From Bradyrhizobium sp. LHD-71 (lineage in GTDB: Bacteria; Pseudomonadota; Alphaproteobacteria; Rhizobiales; Xanthobacteraceae), in NCBI RefSeq assembly GCF_031157255.1, contig NZ_JAVIFX010000013.1:124001-188000 (forward strand): 64,000 bases of DNA, read 5' to 3'. Position 1 is the first letter of the stretch; every line of letters begins with the position of its first letter. Below the pieces are notes generated by a model. That model saw only the letters and a program-made list of their open reading frames with translations. It was not told the DNA's origin and did not search any database. Both the position numbers and the translations under genes were made by a program. This document shows, in pieces, positions 1-7,657 of the stretch.

Positions 1-62
1 ATGAAATCCTCGTCCAACGCTGCCAGCCGATATGCAGAGTGCGTCGGTTCATATTCAGCCAT
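1..62 (-). CDS. Partial N-terminus, possible LOG-family (nucleotide 5'-monophosphate nucleosidase-like) protein
   Basis: Reading leftward, an ATG at 62-60 follows a purine-rich ribosome binding site (AGAGAGG, about 6 bases upstream) and opens a frame that leaves the window after 20 residues. The visible residues include AYRLAALDEDF. From memory this resembles the N-terminus of Rossmann-fold LOG-family (TIGR00730-like) proteins of rhizobia, which commonly start with an AYxLAxxDxDF segment. The catalytic PGGxGTxxE motif lies outside the window, so family membership is a guess. The gene is oriented like the operon at 624-6840 but lies over 560 bases beyond its last gene and has its own RBS, so it is probably a separate unit. 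Confidence 0.45.
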   Translation of the reverse strand, partial: MAEYEPTHSAYRLAALDEDF

Positions 63-360
63 GGCGCCTCTCTTTTTCTCACGGTGCGCAGTTCAACTGT
101 CTGTCGGTCGCGACGCGAATAACGCGCTGCCAGATGCGTTACTGATCGCGCTGCGCCGGGCCGATGGAATTGAAGCGAATTTTCCTGAAAAGCAAGGCGA
201 ACCCGGGAATCCTATTAGGGACATTATCTAAGTTGTCTCGGAGCGGCCGGCTGCCGATCATTTATATTGTGATTGCTGAACGGTGCCTGCACGCAAGGAA
301 CTTTCAACACTCTCTGCCGGTTTCTGGCGAGGGTGGCCGCTCTATGAGGGCGTGTGAGCC
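63..360. other. Intergenic region, no convincing gene
   Basis: Open frames here have unnatural composition or are shadows. The part next to position 62 must hold the promoter of the leftward gene. An AT-richer patch around 255-275 could be a promoter, but I cannot place -35/-10 boxes with confidence. I see no hairpin with a T-run that would terminate the operon arriving from 624. Confidence 0.4.
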
Positions 361-567
361 ATGGAAGCCGCAAACCACGAGTTCGATCACATAGCGAAGT
401 TTGTCTGGTTTGGAGAGCCTGATGCCGCTCGGCTCGTAGCCGGGATGACGAACAGAGACAGGCACGCCCTCGAGCAATGCCTGTTGTCGCTTTACGGTGT
501 TTCCGTCGATCTGACGGGCGACGAAGCCGACATCGCCGCCGCGCTGGACAAGGCGCGACGTATATAG
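361..567 (+). CDS. Possible small hypothetical protein (68 aa)
   Basis: An ATG at 361 is preceded by GAGGG about 10 bases upstream and opens a 68-codon frame with natural-looking composition: acidic N-terminus, a WFGEPDAARLV segment, a central amphipathic stretch and a DEADIAAALDKARR tail. I do not recognise a family. It points toward the 3' end of the convergent receptor gene at 624 and fills most of an otherwise empty interval. A 120-residue frame on the opposite strand (304-666) overlaps it but has a less protein-like composition. The call rests on composition and the weak RBS only. Confidence 0.3.
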   Translation: MEAANHEFDHIAKFVWFGEPDAARLVAGMTNRDRHALEQCLLSLYGVSVDLTGDEADIAAALDKARRI

Positions 568-623
568 TGCTGCTCGATCTTCATCTGTTACGCTGCGGGT
601 CTGCAACGATAAGCCGACGATGT

Positions 624-1658
624 TCACTGAGGCGGGATGTTCGCGTCCTTGACCACCGCGGCCCACTTTTGAATTTCTGAGCGGATATGGTCCAAAAACT
701 CTGACGGTGTCCCACCGATCGGTTCGACGCCCTGTTCCGCGAAACGACGCTTGACGTCATCCATGTTCAGGATCGCGTTCATTTCGGCGTTGAGCTTGCG
801 GGTGATCTCCGTCGGCATTCCGGCCGGCCCGACGACGCCGAACCAGACGCTGACCTCGTAACCGGGGGCGCCCGCTTCGGACACCGTCGGAACGTTTTCA
901 GCGAGTGTCGTACGCGTCTTGCTGCTGACGCCGAGCGCGCGCAATTTGCCGGCGTTGATCTGTGGCAGCACGTTCGGCGTGTTGTCGAAGGCCGCATCGA
1001 TATGTTCGCCGAGCAGATCGTTCACCATCGGCGCGCTGCCCTTATACGGCACGTGCACGATATCGATTCCGGCCATGCTCTTGAACAATTCCATCGAGAG
1101 ATGGTTGGACGAGCCCGTGCCCGTGGAGCCGTAGCTGACCTTTCCGGGATTCGTCTTGGCGTAGTCGATCAGCTCCTTGACCGAGTGAATCGGCATGGAA
1201 GGCCTGACCACCAGAAGATTCTGTGTCTGGCCCGCGAGGATCAGCGGCGTGAAGTCTTTCGCCGTGTCGTAGGGCAAATTCTTGTAGATGCTCGGGTTGG
1301 CGCCGAACGGAAACGCCACGCCGAGCAGGGTGTAGCCATCGGCTGGCGCCTTGGCGACGGCATCCGTACCGATCAGCGTGCCGCCGCCGGGACGGTTTTC
1401 GACCACGACGGGTACGCCCCAGGCTTCCTGAAGCTTTTGCGAGACGATCCGTGCCAGCGTGTCGTTGAATCCGCCGGGCGGGTAGGGGACGATGTAGCGG
1501 ATGGTCCGGCTCGGGTAGCGCTCGGACTCAGCCGGCGCAGCGGCGGTCTGGGCGGATGCCGCCGTCGCGCCGGCCAGGAGAGCGAGCAGAACGCTGCAGG
1601 CGAAGTGAAGAAGACGGATTGCGCTCGACGTAACTTCAGCCCGCTGCGGTCTAGACAT
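624..1658 (-). CDS. Bug/TctC-family tripartite tricarboxylate transporter substrate-binding protein
   Basis: Periplasmic solute receptor of 344 residues. A hydrophobic signal segment (about residues 14-36, ending TAASAQ) is followed by typical Bug-family landmarks: IRYIVPYPPGGFNDTLARI, VENRPGGG, the DGYTLL turn, VSYGSTGTGSSNH and HVPYKGSAPMVNDLLG. In this family the receptor binds small organic acids through two conserved beta-alpha-beta loops. The start is supported by GAGGGACC upstream of ATG 1658. It overlaps the end of the preceding enolase-superfamily gene by 8 bases and is the last gene of a six-gene leftward operon. No TctA/TctB membrane subunits lie anywhere in the window, so it either uses a distant permease or acts as an orphan sensor/receptor. 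Confidence 0.93.
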   Translation of the reverse strand: MSRPQRAEVTSSAIRLLHFACSVLLALLAGATAASAQTAAAPAESERYPSRTIRYIVPYPPGGFNDTLARIVSQKLQEAWGVPVVVENRPGGGTLIGTDAVAKAPADGYTLLGVAFPFGANPSIYKNLPYDTAKDFTPLILAGQTQNLLVVRPSMPIHSVKELIDYAKTNPGKVSYGSTGTGSSNHLSMELFKSMAGIDIVHVPYKGSAPMVNDLLGEHIDAAFDNTPNVLPQINAGKLRALGVSSKTRTTLAENVPTVSEAGAPGYEVSVWFGVVGPAGMPTEITRKLNAEMNAILNMDDVKRRFAEQGVEPIGGTPSEFLDHIRSEIQKWAAVVKDANIPPQ

Positions 1659-2790
1659 AGCAAGGTCCCTCGATCAGTGGATGCGCATTGATGAATGCTT
1701 CATTGATCTCCACGCCAAGTCCGGGCGTTTCCGACGGCTTGACGCAACCGTTGGCGTCGAGCACGTAGGGCACGCCGCCGACTTCGTCACGGAAGGGGTT
1801 GTGCTTGGCAACATCGCCTTCGAAGTATCCCGGAAGATCGACGGCCGCGAGCACGTTGATGGACGCCGCCATGTTGATGCCGGTTGCCGACGTGTGCGGA
1901 TTGAACGAAAGCTTCCACGCATAGGCCATGCCGGCGATCCGCACAGCTTCGGTCACGCCGCCGGTCTTGGACAAATCCGGCTGTACGTAGCTGACCGCGC
2001 CGTCCTCGATCAGGCGCGTGAACTCGAAGCGCGTGTAGTGATTCTCGCCTGCCGCCAGCGGCGTGGTGCCCAGTGAGGCGGCCGTCTGGTAGGAACGATA
2101 ATCCTGCGCCGGAAATGGTTCTTCGAGCCAGCCGATCTGCAGTTCCTGATAGGCCGGCATCACGCGCCGCACGTCATCGACGGTGTAGCCGGTGTTGGCA
2201 TCGACCAGGATTTCAATGTCGTCCCCGACAGCGGCGCGGACCGCAGTGGCGCGGGCGACATCATCACGCGGATTGTCGCCGACGCGAAGCTTGATGGCGC
2301 GGTAGCCCTGCGCGACGTAGCCGAGAGCTTCCTGGGCCAGCGATTCCGGCTCCTGCCAGCCGAGCGAGATGCCACCCGCATAGGCCTTGATCGGCTTGGA
2401 GCCGCCGCCAAGCAGCTTGTACAGCGGCCAACCGGCCGCCTTGGCGCGGATGTCCCAGAGCGCCAGGTCGAGGCCGCTGAGCGCCATCGCTGCGGCGTAA
2501 CCCATGCCGTGGCTGGCCAACTGCATCTGGTACACGCGCTGCCAGACGCCGACGACGTTCATTGCATCCATGCCGACGACAAGCTCGGAGATCGTGGTGT
2601 CGATCAGCTTGGCGATCGCGCCAGGGCAGCGGCCGTGATGGGCTTCGCCCCATCCGGTGAGACCCTCATCGGTGCTCACCTTGACCAGCACGGCGTCGCG
2701 CTTGACGGCGCGGCCGATGCCAAGCCTGACATTCTGGCCTTCCGGCACGCGGTAGGAGATCGGGACTGCCTTGATCGATGTAATGCGCAT
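1651..2790 (-). CDS. Mandelate racemase/muconate lactonizing enzyme superfamily protein
   Basis: Cytoplasmic enolase-superfamily enzyme, 379 residues from the ATG at 2790, which has GAGG 6 bases upstream; a GTG at 2802 is possible. Metal ligands are visible at Asp197 (ILVDANTGY), Glu223 (WLEEP) and Glu249 (AAGEN), with Asp272 (QPDLSKTGG) and His299 (FNPHTS) as the His-Asp dyad. The first catalytic motif reads K167-L-R169 instead of the KxK of mandelate racemase, so the second lysine is replaced by arginine. Such enzymes abstract the alpha proton of a carboxylate; the reaction here is probably dehydration or epimerisation of a sugar acid or related hydroxy acid, but the substrate is unknown. 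It is flanked by a dehydrogenase and a Bug receptor in one operon. Confidence 0.9.
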   Translation of the reverse strand: MRITSIKAVPISYRVPEGQNVRLGIGRAVKRDAVLVKVSTDEGLTGWGEAHHGRCPGAIAKLIDTTISELVVGMDAMNVVGVWQRVYQMQLASHGMGYAAAMALSGLDLALWDIRAKAAGWPLYKLLGGGSKPIKAYAGGISLGWQEPESLAQEALGYVAQGYRAIKLRVGDNPRDDVARATAVRAAVGDDIEILVDANTGYTVDDVRRVMPAYQELQIGWLEEPFPAQDYRSYQTAASLGTTPLAAGENHYTRFEFTRLIEDGAVSYVQPDLSKTGGVTEAVRIAGMAYAWKLSFNPHTSATGINMAASINVLAAVDLPGYFEGDVAKHNPFRDEVGGVPYVLDANGCVKPSETPGLGVEINEAFINAHPLIEGPCYV

Positions 2791-2798
2791 GGTGGACC

Positions 2799-3761
2799 TC
2801 ACGCCGCCTTGTAGGCGGGATTGACGAGATTAAGCGGCTGCTCGCCGCGCAGGATTCGAAGCATCTCTTCTGCCGCGCCGATTGCCATTCCGCGACCACT
2901 CGTGGCGGTGATGCCGGCGGTGTGTGGCGTCAGCAGCAGGTTGGGCATCTCGAACAAGGTGTCGTCCGGAGGCAGCGGCTGCACGTCGAACACATCGAGC
3001 GCAGCGCCACCGATCGCTCCCGATCGAAGCGCAGTCATCAGCGCAGGCGTGTCGATCACTGCGCCGCGCGAGACGTTCACCAGCACGGCGTTCGGTCGCA
3101 TTCGTGCGATCAGCTTGCCATTGACCATGCCTCGCGTCTCGTCCGTCAGTGCGCAACAGACGACGATGGCATCGCTGCGTGCGAACAAGTCGTCCAGTGA
3201 GACCTCCTGGATGCCGGCACCGAGCGATCCCTTGCGGCGCGACGTGCCAAGGATCGTCATTTTGAAGCCATCGCGGGCGATGCCGGCGACGCGACGGCCG
3301 ATGGTGCCGACGCCGAGAATGCCGAGGGTCGATCCGCTCAGTTCGGTCATGGCATCCGCCATCGGCCGCGCAGCGTTCCAGCCTTCGCTGCGCAGGCGTG
3401 TATCCAGCCGATGCAGGGGCCGGCGCAGGTGCATCAGCGCCGACATGGCGTATTCGGCGACAGCGTCGGTATTGCTTCCCGGCAGGTTTGCCACCGCGAT
3501 GCCGCGGGCAGTGGCGGCGTCGACGGGGATGAAGTCGAGACCGACGCCGTGGCGGACGATGCCCTTCAGGCGCGGCGCATGATCGGCGATATCGTACGGC
3601 AGCTTTGCGCGCACGATGATGCCGTCGGCATCTCGCGCCCACTTGCGCAAAGTCTCGGGTTTTGTGTCCGGTGCAACGATCAGCCGCACATGCGGCGAGA
3701 GGATCGCCTCGCCGTCGGGGTGCATCGCATTTGTCAGGAGGACGACGGGTGTCTCAGGCAT
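2799..3761 (-). CDS. D-2-hydroxyacid dehydrogenase (phosphoglycerate dehydrogenase-like)
   Basis: NAD(P)-dependent oxidoreductase of 320 residues that should interconvert a 2-hydroxy acid and a 2-keto acid. The Rossmann motif GILGVGTIG is at residues 147-155. The catalytic Arg is R232 (NVSRGAVI) and the catalytic His is H280 (LLTPHTAG). At the position of the usual third catalytic residue (Glu in the xEP motif) the sequence reads DVFDVQPLP, giving Gln261, as in formate dehydrogenases; this may change rate or specificity. The ATG at 3761 is chosen because it starts the canonical fold and overlaps the stop of the upstream FAH gene by 8 bases. It sits mid-operon between the FAH hydrolase and the Lys-x-Arg enolase-superfamily enzyme. 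Confidence 0.9.
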   Translation of the reverse strand: MPETPVVLLTNAMHPDGEAILSPHVRLIVAPDTKPETLRKWARDADGIIVRAKLPYDIADHAPRLKGIVRHGVGLDFIPVDAATARGIAVANLPGSNTDAVAEYAMSALMHLRRPLHRLDTRLRSEGWNAARPMADAMTELSGSTLGILGVGTIGRRVAGIARDGFKMTILGTSRRKGSLGAGIQEVSLDDLFARSDAIVVCCALTDETRGMVNGKLIARMRPNAVLVNVSRGAVIDTPALMTALRSGAIGGAALDVFDVQPLPPDDTLFEMPNLLLTPHTAGITATSGRGMAIGAAEEMLRILRGEQPLNLVNPAYKAA

Positions 3762-4659
3762 CTGGCGCGGGTCCTTCGGCGATCGGATTCTGCAGGCAAC
3801 CGAGGCCTTCGACTTCGACCTCGACAATCGAGCCCGGCGTCAGCCACGCCGGCGGCTTGTGCAGTCCGGCGACGCCGGCCGGCGTGCCGGTGGCGATGAT
3901 GTCGCCTGGCTCAAGCGCGCCAAGTCCCGACAGATACGCAATGAGATCGGCGACGCCGAACAGCATGTCGCGCGTCGAGCCGGATTGCAGCGTGCGGCCG
4001 TCGACCTTCAACGAGACCCGGAGCGCCTGCGGGTCGGCCAGTTCGTCAGCCGTCGCCAGGTAAGGGCCGAATGGTCCAAAGGTCGCGAAGTTCTTGCCGC
4101 GGTCGAAATGACCGTCCGCCTTGATGATGTCGCTGGCGCTGATGTCGTTGAAGCAGCCATAGGCTGCGACGTAATCGAGCGCGTGCTCCTTGCTGACGTT
4201 CTCGGCGCGGCGACCGATCACGGCGGCCAGTTCGGCCTCATAGGTGACACCGCCGATGCCGGCCGGCAGAACGACGGCCTGTCCAGGTCCGACGATCGTT
4301 CGGGGGGCCTTCATGAACAGCACCGGCGTGTCCGGCGGCGCCATGCCGCGCTCGGCCACCGCATCGCGATAATTATGCGCGATGCCGAAGACGCGTCGCG
4401 GCTCCGGAAGCGGCGCCATCAGTGTGACCGCCGCGCGTGGAAGCTCTGCAGCTTCTGCGCGAGTGCGTCGTCGGATGTTGTCTGCGACCGCCTGCAGACC
4501 CGCATCGATCAGGGATTGTATCTGCGGCGAAGCGCCTTGCAGGCTTTCACGCATGGAAGGGTGCGCAAGATCGAGGATTCCGTCGGTCTCGGAAGCGCCA
4601 TTGCCCAAGAGCACGCCGGCGCGCGCAACGCCTTGCTCGCGGAAGGTGACAAATTTCAT
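3754..4659 (-). CDS. Fumarylacetoacetate hydrolase-family protein
   Basis: 301-residue cytosolic FAH-fold enzyme. Members hydrolyse or decarboxylate beta-diketo acids, or dehydrate 2-keto-3-deoxy sugar acids, with a divalent metal. The metal-binding E-x-E is visible at residues 141-143 (TYEAELAAVIG), followed by CFNDISASD around 169-176, KNFATFGPFGP, and the C-terminal GDIIATGTPAGV signature. The usual catalytic His of the NYxxH segment is replaced: here it reads NYRDAVAERG. The start at 4659 gives the standard FAH N-terminus (MKFVTF). It lies 16 bases below the second enolase-superfamily gene. With the sugar-acid dehydratase-like neighbours, a role on a 2-keto-3-deoxy acid is plausible (inference). 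Confidence 0.9.
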   Translation of the reverse strand: MKFVTFREQGVARAGVLLGNGASETDGILDLAHPSMRESLQGASPQIQSLIDAGLQAVADNIRRRTRAEAAELPRAAVTLMAPLPEPRRVFGIAHNYRDAVAERGMAPPDTPVLFMKAPRTIVGPGQAVVLPAGIGGVTYEAELAAVIGRRAENVSKEHALDYVAAYGCFNDISASDIIKADGHFDRGKNFATFGPFGPYLATADELADPQALRVSLKVDGRTLQSGSTRDMLFGVADLIAYLSGLGALEPGDIIATGTPAGVAGLHKPPAWLTPGSIVEVEVEGLGCLQNPIAEGPAPDA

Positions 4660-4675
4660 GAGCGGACCATCTGCT

Positions 4676-5815
4676 TCAGGCGACGCGATAACGATCGATG
4701 ACGCTGCGATCGACCTGGATGCCAAGGCCGGCACCGGTCGGCACCGCGATGATGCCCTTGACCTGGCGGATCGGCTCGACGGCCAGATGATCGCGGAATG
4801 GATTCTCCTCCTGCTCGAACTCCAGCATCGGCGGCATCGGAAACAGGCTCGGCGGCTGGTTCGGGAGCGAAGCCAGGAAGTGAATGGTGGCGGCGAGCCC
4901 GACTGCAGAACCCCAGGCGTGCGGCACGCACTCCACGCCGTGAGCCGAGGCGAGTGTCGCGATCTTCTTGCATTCGGTAATGCCGCCCGCCGCGCATACG
5001 TCGGGCTGGACGATGTCCATCGCCTTGCGCACGATGGCATCGCGAAAACCCCAGCGGGTGAATTCGTTCTCGCCTCCGGCAACAGCCATGTCCAATGCTC
5101 GGGACACCTCGACGTAGCCGTCGATGTCTTCCGGCGAGATCGGCTCCTCGAACCACTCGATGTCGAGCTCTTCGAGCTTCCGGCCGAGACGGATCGCGGC
5201 GGGGACGGTCAGGCAGTGATTGGCGTCGACCATCAGCTTGATGTCCGGGCCGATCGCATCGCGGACCGCCTTGACGCGCTCGAAGTCTCGCTTGATCGAG
5301 CCGAGGCCGATCTTCATCTTGATGGCCTTGAAACCTGCCTTCACATAACCTGCGGCCTCCTCGACTGCTTCATCGACGAGCCGCTCCATGTCGGTGAAGT
5401 AGAGTCCCGTCGCGTAGGCATCGACTTCGGTGCGGAATGCGCCGCCGATCAGCTTGTGCACAGGCTTGTTGCAGGCCTTGCCGACGATATCCCACAGGGC
5501 GATGTCGATGCCGCTGATGGCGGCGATCGACATGCCTTTGGGCCCGTAATCCTTGATGCGGTTGTAGAGATCTTCCCAGACGACCTCGACATCGAACGGG
5601 TCGCGTCCGATCACGCGCGGGGCGAGTTGGCTGTCGATGAAGGCCTTGGCGACCGCGGAGGGGCCGTAGCATTCGCCCCAGCCGACGATGCCGTCATCGG
5701 TTTCGATCTCGACCAGACAGGTGCCGCGGGTCTTGTAGAGCCAGCCGCGCGAGGAGGTGAATGGCCGCTGCACCGGGGCTGCAACGACGTGACAGGTGAT
5801 CTTCTTGATGAGCAA
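4676..5815 (-). CDS. Mandelate racemase/muconate lactonizing enzyme superfamily protein, full KxK active site
   Basis: 379-residue enolase-superfamily enzyme of the mandelate-racemase subgroup. All expected residues are present: K166-x-K168 (IKMKIG), metal ligands D197 (VDANH), E223 (WFEEP) and E249 (GGENEF), D272 (QPDVCAAGG) and H299 (VPHAWGS). This two-base arrangement fits either racemases or acid-sugar dehydratases. It differs from its operon neighbour at 1651, which has Lys-x-Arg. It is the second gene of the leftward operon, 56 bases below the Bug receptor gene. The gene set suggests an imported sugar acid or hydroxy acid, dehydrated here and processed by the FAH-fold enzyme and dehydrogenase. 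The exact substrate cannot be read from sequence. Confidence 0.92.
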   Translation of the reverse strand: MLIKKITCHVVAAPVQRPFTSSRGWLYKTRGTCLVEIETDDGIVGWGECYGPSAVAKAFIDSQLAPRVIGRDPFDVEVVWEDLYNRIKDYGPKGMSIAAISGIDIALWDIVGKACNKPVHKLIGGAFRTEVDAYATGLYFTDMERLVDEAVEEAAGYVKAGFKAIKMKIGLGSIKRDFERVKAVRDAIGPDIKLMVDANHCLTVPAAIRLGRKLEELDIEWFEEPISPEDIDGYVEVSRALDMAVAGGENEFTRWGFRDAIVRKAMDIVQPDVCAAGGITECKKIATLASAHGVECVPHAWGSAVGLAATIHFLASLPNQPPSLFPMPPMLEFEQEENPFRDHLAVEPIRQVKGIIAVPTGAGLGIQVDRSVIDRYRVA

Positions 5816-5871
5816 GCGCGTGGCCTTTTTGTCTGGAATGGTCGGTTCGGCAGCGACGCCGCCGTTGTCGG

Positions 5872-6840
5872 TTATTCTTTCGGGAAGACCTGCGCCGCCA
5901 CGGTGCCGAGCGCGGCGGCGACCTTGTCGACTTCCTTGGTCAGCGCGTCTCCGGTCAGGTCGTCGACGAGAAACACGTTCTTCTTGGCGAATTCCTTGAA
6001 GCGCGGATCCTGGATGGCGGCACGGAAGGCGGAAACCAGCTTGGCCCTGACGTCCTCGGGCAGTTTGGCCGGAGCGACCACGTAAGCCATCTGCACCACA
6101 GGGCCGTAGGGGAATACGTCGAAACCCTTGTCCTTGAAGGTTGGCACGTCCGGAAACATCTCGAGCCGCTCGTTGGCGAAGATGCCGATCGGCTTGAGCA
6201 GGCCTTCCTGAATCTGACCGAGCGTCTCGGAAGGTTTGAGCACGCCGGAAGCGACGTGCTGGCCGACCAGGTCGGCGACGACCTTCGAGCCGCCGGTGTA
6301 GGGCACGTTGACGTAATTCACGCCGGCAACCCGCGCCGTCATCGACGCGAAGATGTGATTGAGGTTGTAATTGCCGGGCGTGCCGATCGTCACCTTGCCT
6401 GGATGGGCCTTCATGTACTTGATGAAGTCGTCGAGCGTTTTCTGCTCGGACTTGGTCGGCACCAGCAGCATCAGCGGATCGGTCGAGACACGGGCGATGT
6501 GGGTGAATTGCGCGTTGGTCAGCGGAGTCTTGCCCTGGGCGATCAGCGCCAGGGTCGAGCTCGTGCCCATGCCGATGGTGTAGCCGTCCGGGTCTGCGGT
6601 CGCGACCCGGCGCATGCCGATCGTACCTGTGGCACCGACCACGTTTTCGACGACGATCTTGATGCCATGCTCGCGCAGGATCGGATCGAGCGCTCGTATC
6701 GCCACGTCATTCGAGCCGCCGGCATTCCACGGCACGATGAAGGTGATGTCCCGCTGGGGATAGGCGGACTGGCCGTGGGTGGCGGTGGCTGCCAGCGTGC
6801 CGATGAGACCAGCGAGAACGGCCAAGCGAGTTTTGAGCAT
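5872..6840 (-). CDS. Bug/TctC-family substrate-binding protein, first gene of the operon
   Basis: 322-residue periplasmic receptor with an N-terminal signal segment ending near ATATHGQ. Family landmarks follow: ITFIVPWNAGGSNDVAIRAL, VENVVGATG, DPDGYTIGMG, KVTIGTPGNYNLNH and NVPYTGGSKVVADLVGQH. It is divergent from the GntR regulator at 6954 and is the first gene read after the shared 113-base intergenic region that holds a perfect palindrome. It differs clearly from the other Bug receptor at the distal end of the same operon (624-1658), so one operon carries two receptors and no membrane subunits. The start at 6840 is preceded by GGAGG within AATACGGGAGGAAACAAGA. Confidence 0.93.
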   Translation of the reverse strand: MLKTRLAVLAGLIGTLAATATHGQSAYPQRDITFIVPWNAGGSNDVAIRALDPILREHGIKIVVENVVGATGTIGMRRVATADPDGYTIGMGTSSTLALIAQGKTPLTNAQFTHIARVSTDPLMLLVPTKSEQKTLDDFIKYMKAHPGKVTIGTPGNYNLNHIFASMTARVAGVNYVNVPYTGGSKVVADLVGQHVASGVLKPSETLGQIQEGLLKPIGIFANERLEMFPDVPTFKDKGFDVFPYGPVVQMAYVVAPAKLPEDVRAKLVSAFRAAIQDPRFKEFAKKNVFLVDDLTGDALTKEVDKVAAALGTVAAQVFPKE

Positions 6841-6856
6841 TCTTGTTTCCTCCCGT

Positions 6857-6884
6857 ATTGTTGTTTGTTATAACAAACAACAAT
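6857..6884. promoter_or_regulatory. Perfect 28-bp palindrome, probable GntR operator
   Basis: The left arm ATTGTTGTTTGTTA (6857-6870) is the exact reverse complement of the right arm (6871-6884), with no spacer. It lies between the leftward Bug-receptor operon (start 6840) and the rightward FCD-GntR gene (start 6954). Its centre ATAA/TTAT-type core and AT-richness fit GntR/FCD operators, which are usually short palindromes. The edge is only 17 bases from the receptor start codon, so a bound protein would block translation initiation or promoter clearance of the operon. I infer that the adjacent regulator binds here; this is not shown. Confidence 0.75.
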
Positions 6885-6953
6885 GGTCGGTCAACAGGCC
6901 GGGTTAAGAGGGAGTTTGCGCAAGGGCCGCGCGCTAGGATAGCGAAGCATTGC

Positions 6954-7643
6954 ATGACGGCACTGAAACGAATCGAGCGTGAACCGCTGTGGGATCTCGC
7001 GCACGCCCAGTTGCGCGATGCGTTGCTGGCCGGCCGGTTCGCGCCGGGCACGGTGCTGACACTGCGCGCGCTGGCGGAAAGTTTCGGGACCTCGATCACG
7101 CCCGTTCGGGACGCCGTCACGCGCCTGGTGGCGCAGGGCGTATTGCAGCAGGGGCCGCGCAATTCGGCGATCGTGCCGAACCTCGCGCGCAGCGACCTTG
7201 CGGACCTGACTGTGGTGCGCTGCGCGCTCGAAGGACGCGCAGCGCGGGAAGCTGCCTCGCGTCGGCACGACGACGTTGCGTTGCGCAAGCTGTCAGAGCG
7301 GCTGACGACCATGCAATCGCTGATCAAGGCGCGAAAGCTCGAGAGCTATCTTGAACATCACCGGAAGTTTCACTTCGGCATTTACGCGATGTCGGGCATT
7401 CCGCTGCTGGTTGAAACCATCGAGAACATGTGGCTGCGCTGCGGCCCGGTGCTGTCCTTCGTGATCCCCGAATACGTCGTCCTGCTGAAAGGCTGGGATC
7501 ATCACACCGCGGCGCTCAAGGCGATCATAGCGGGTGATGCGGATGGCGCCGAGCGCGAAATCGTCGCCGACATCAGCGAAGCCGCTCATTATCTTGCCGG
7601 CCTTGCAGACGCCACCGGACAACTGAGGCGTCCGCCCGGCTAG
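6954..7643 (+). CDS. GntR-family transcriptional regulator, FCD (FadR C-terminal) type
   Basis: 229-residue regulator starting at ATG 6954 (MTALKRIEREPLWDLAHAQL); a longer frame upstream runs through the operator palindrome and is unlikely to be used. The winged helix-turn-helix spans about residues 10-75 (LRALAESFGTSITPVRDAVTRL, then the wing). The all-helical FCD ligand domain follows, with D/H metal-binding-type positions such as YLEHHRKFHFGIY and the WDHHTAALKAI segment. Such proteins usually repress a divergent catabolic operon and release DNA on binding a carboxylate. Position next to the 28-bp palindrome and the 624-6840 operon supports that role. Confidence 0.9.
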   Translation: MTALKRIEREPLWDLAHAQLRDALLAGRFAPGTVLTLRALAESFGTSITPVRDAVTRLVAQGVLQQGPRNSAIVPNLARSDLADLTVVRCALEGRAAREAASRRHDDVALRKLSERLTTMQSLIKARKLESYLEHHRKFHFGIYAMSGIPLLVETIENMWLRCGPVLSFVIPEYVVLLKGWDHHTAALKAIIAGDADGAEREIVADISEAAHYLAGLADATGQLRRPPG

Positions 7644-7657
7644 GCATCAGTCAGGTT

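Noticed and set aside
304-666. 120-residue leftward frame overlapping the end of the first receptor gene
   Set aside because: Composition is Arg/Gly-heavy and unlike a natural protein, it overlaps the receptor 3' end in another frame, and the opposite-strand 68-residue frame is more plausible.
2821-3582. Long rightward open frame opposite the D-2-hydroxyacid dehydrogenase
   Set aside because: It is an antisense shadow caused by high GC and third-position bias; Ser/Arg-rich, no motif, no ribosome binding site.
4382-6085. 567-codon rightward frame opposite the FAH, enolase-superfamily and receptor genes
   Set aside because: It crosses three well-supported genes on the other strand and translates to low-complexity, motif-free sequence.
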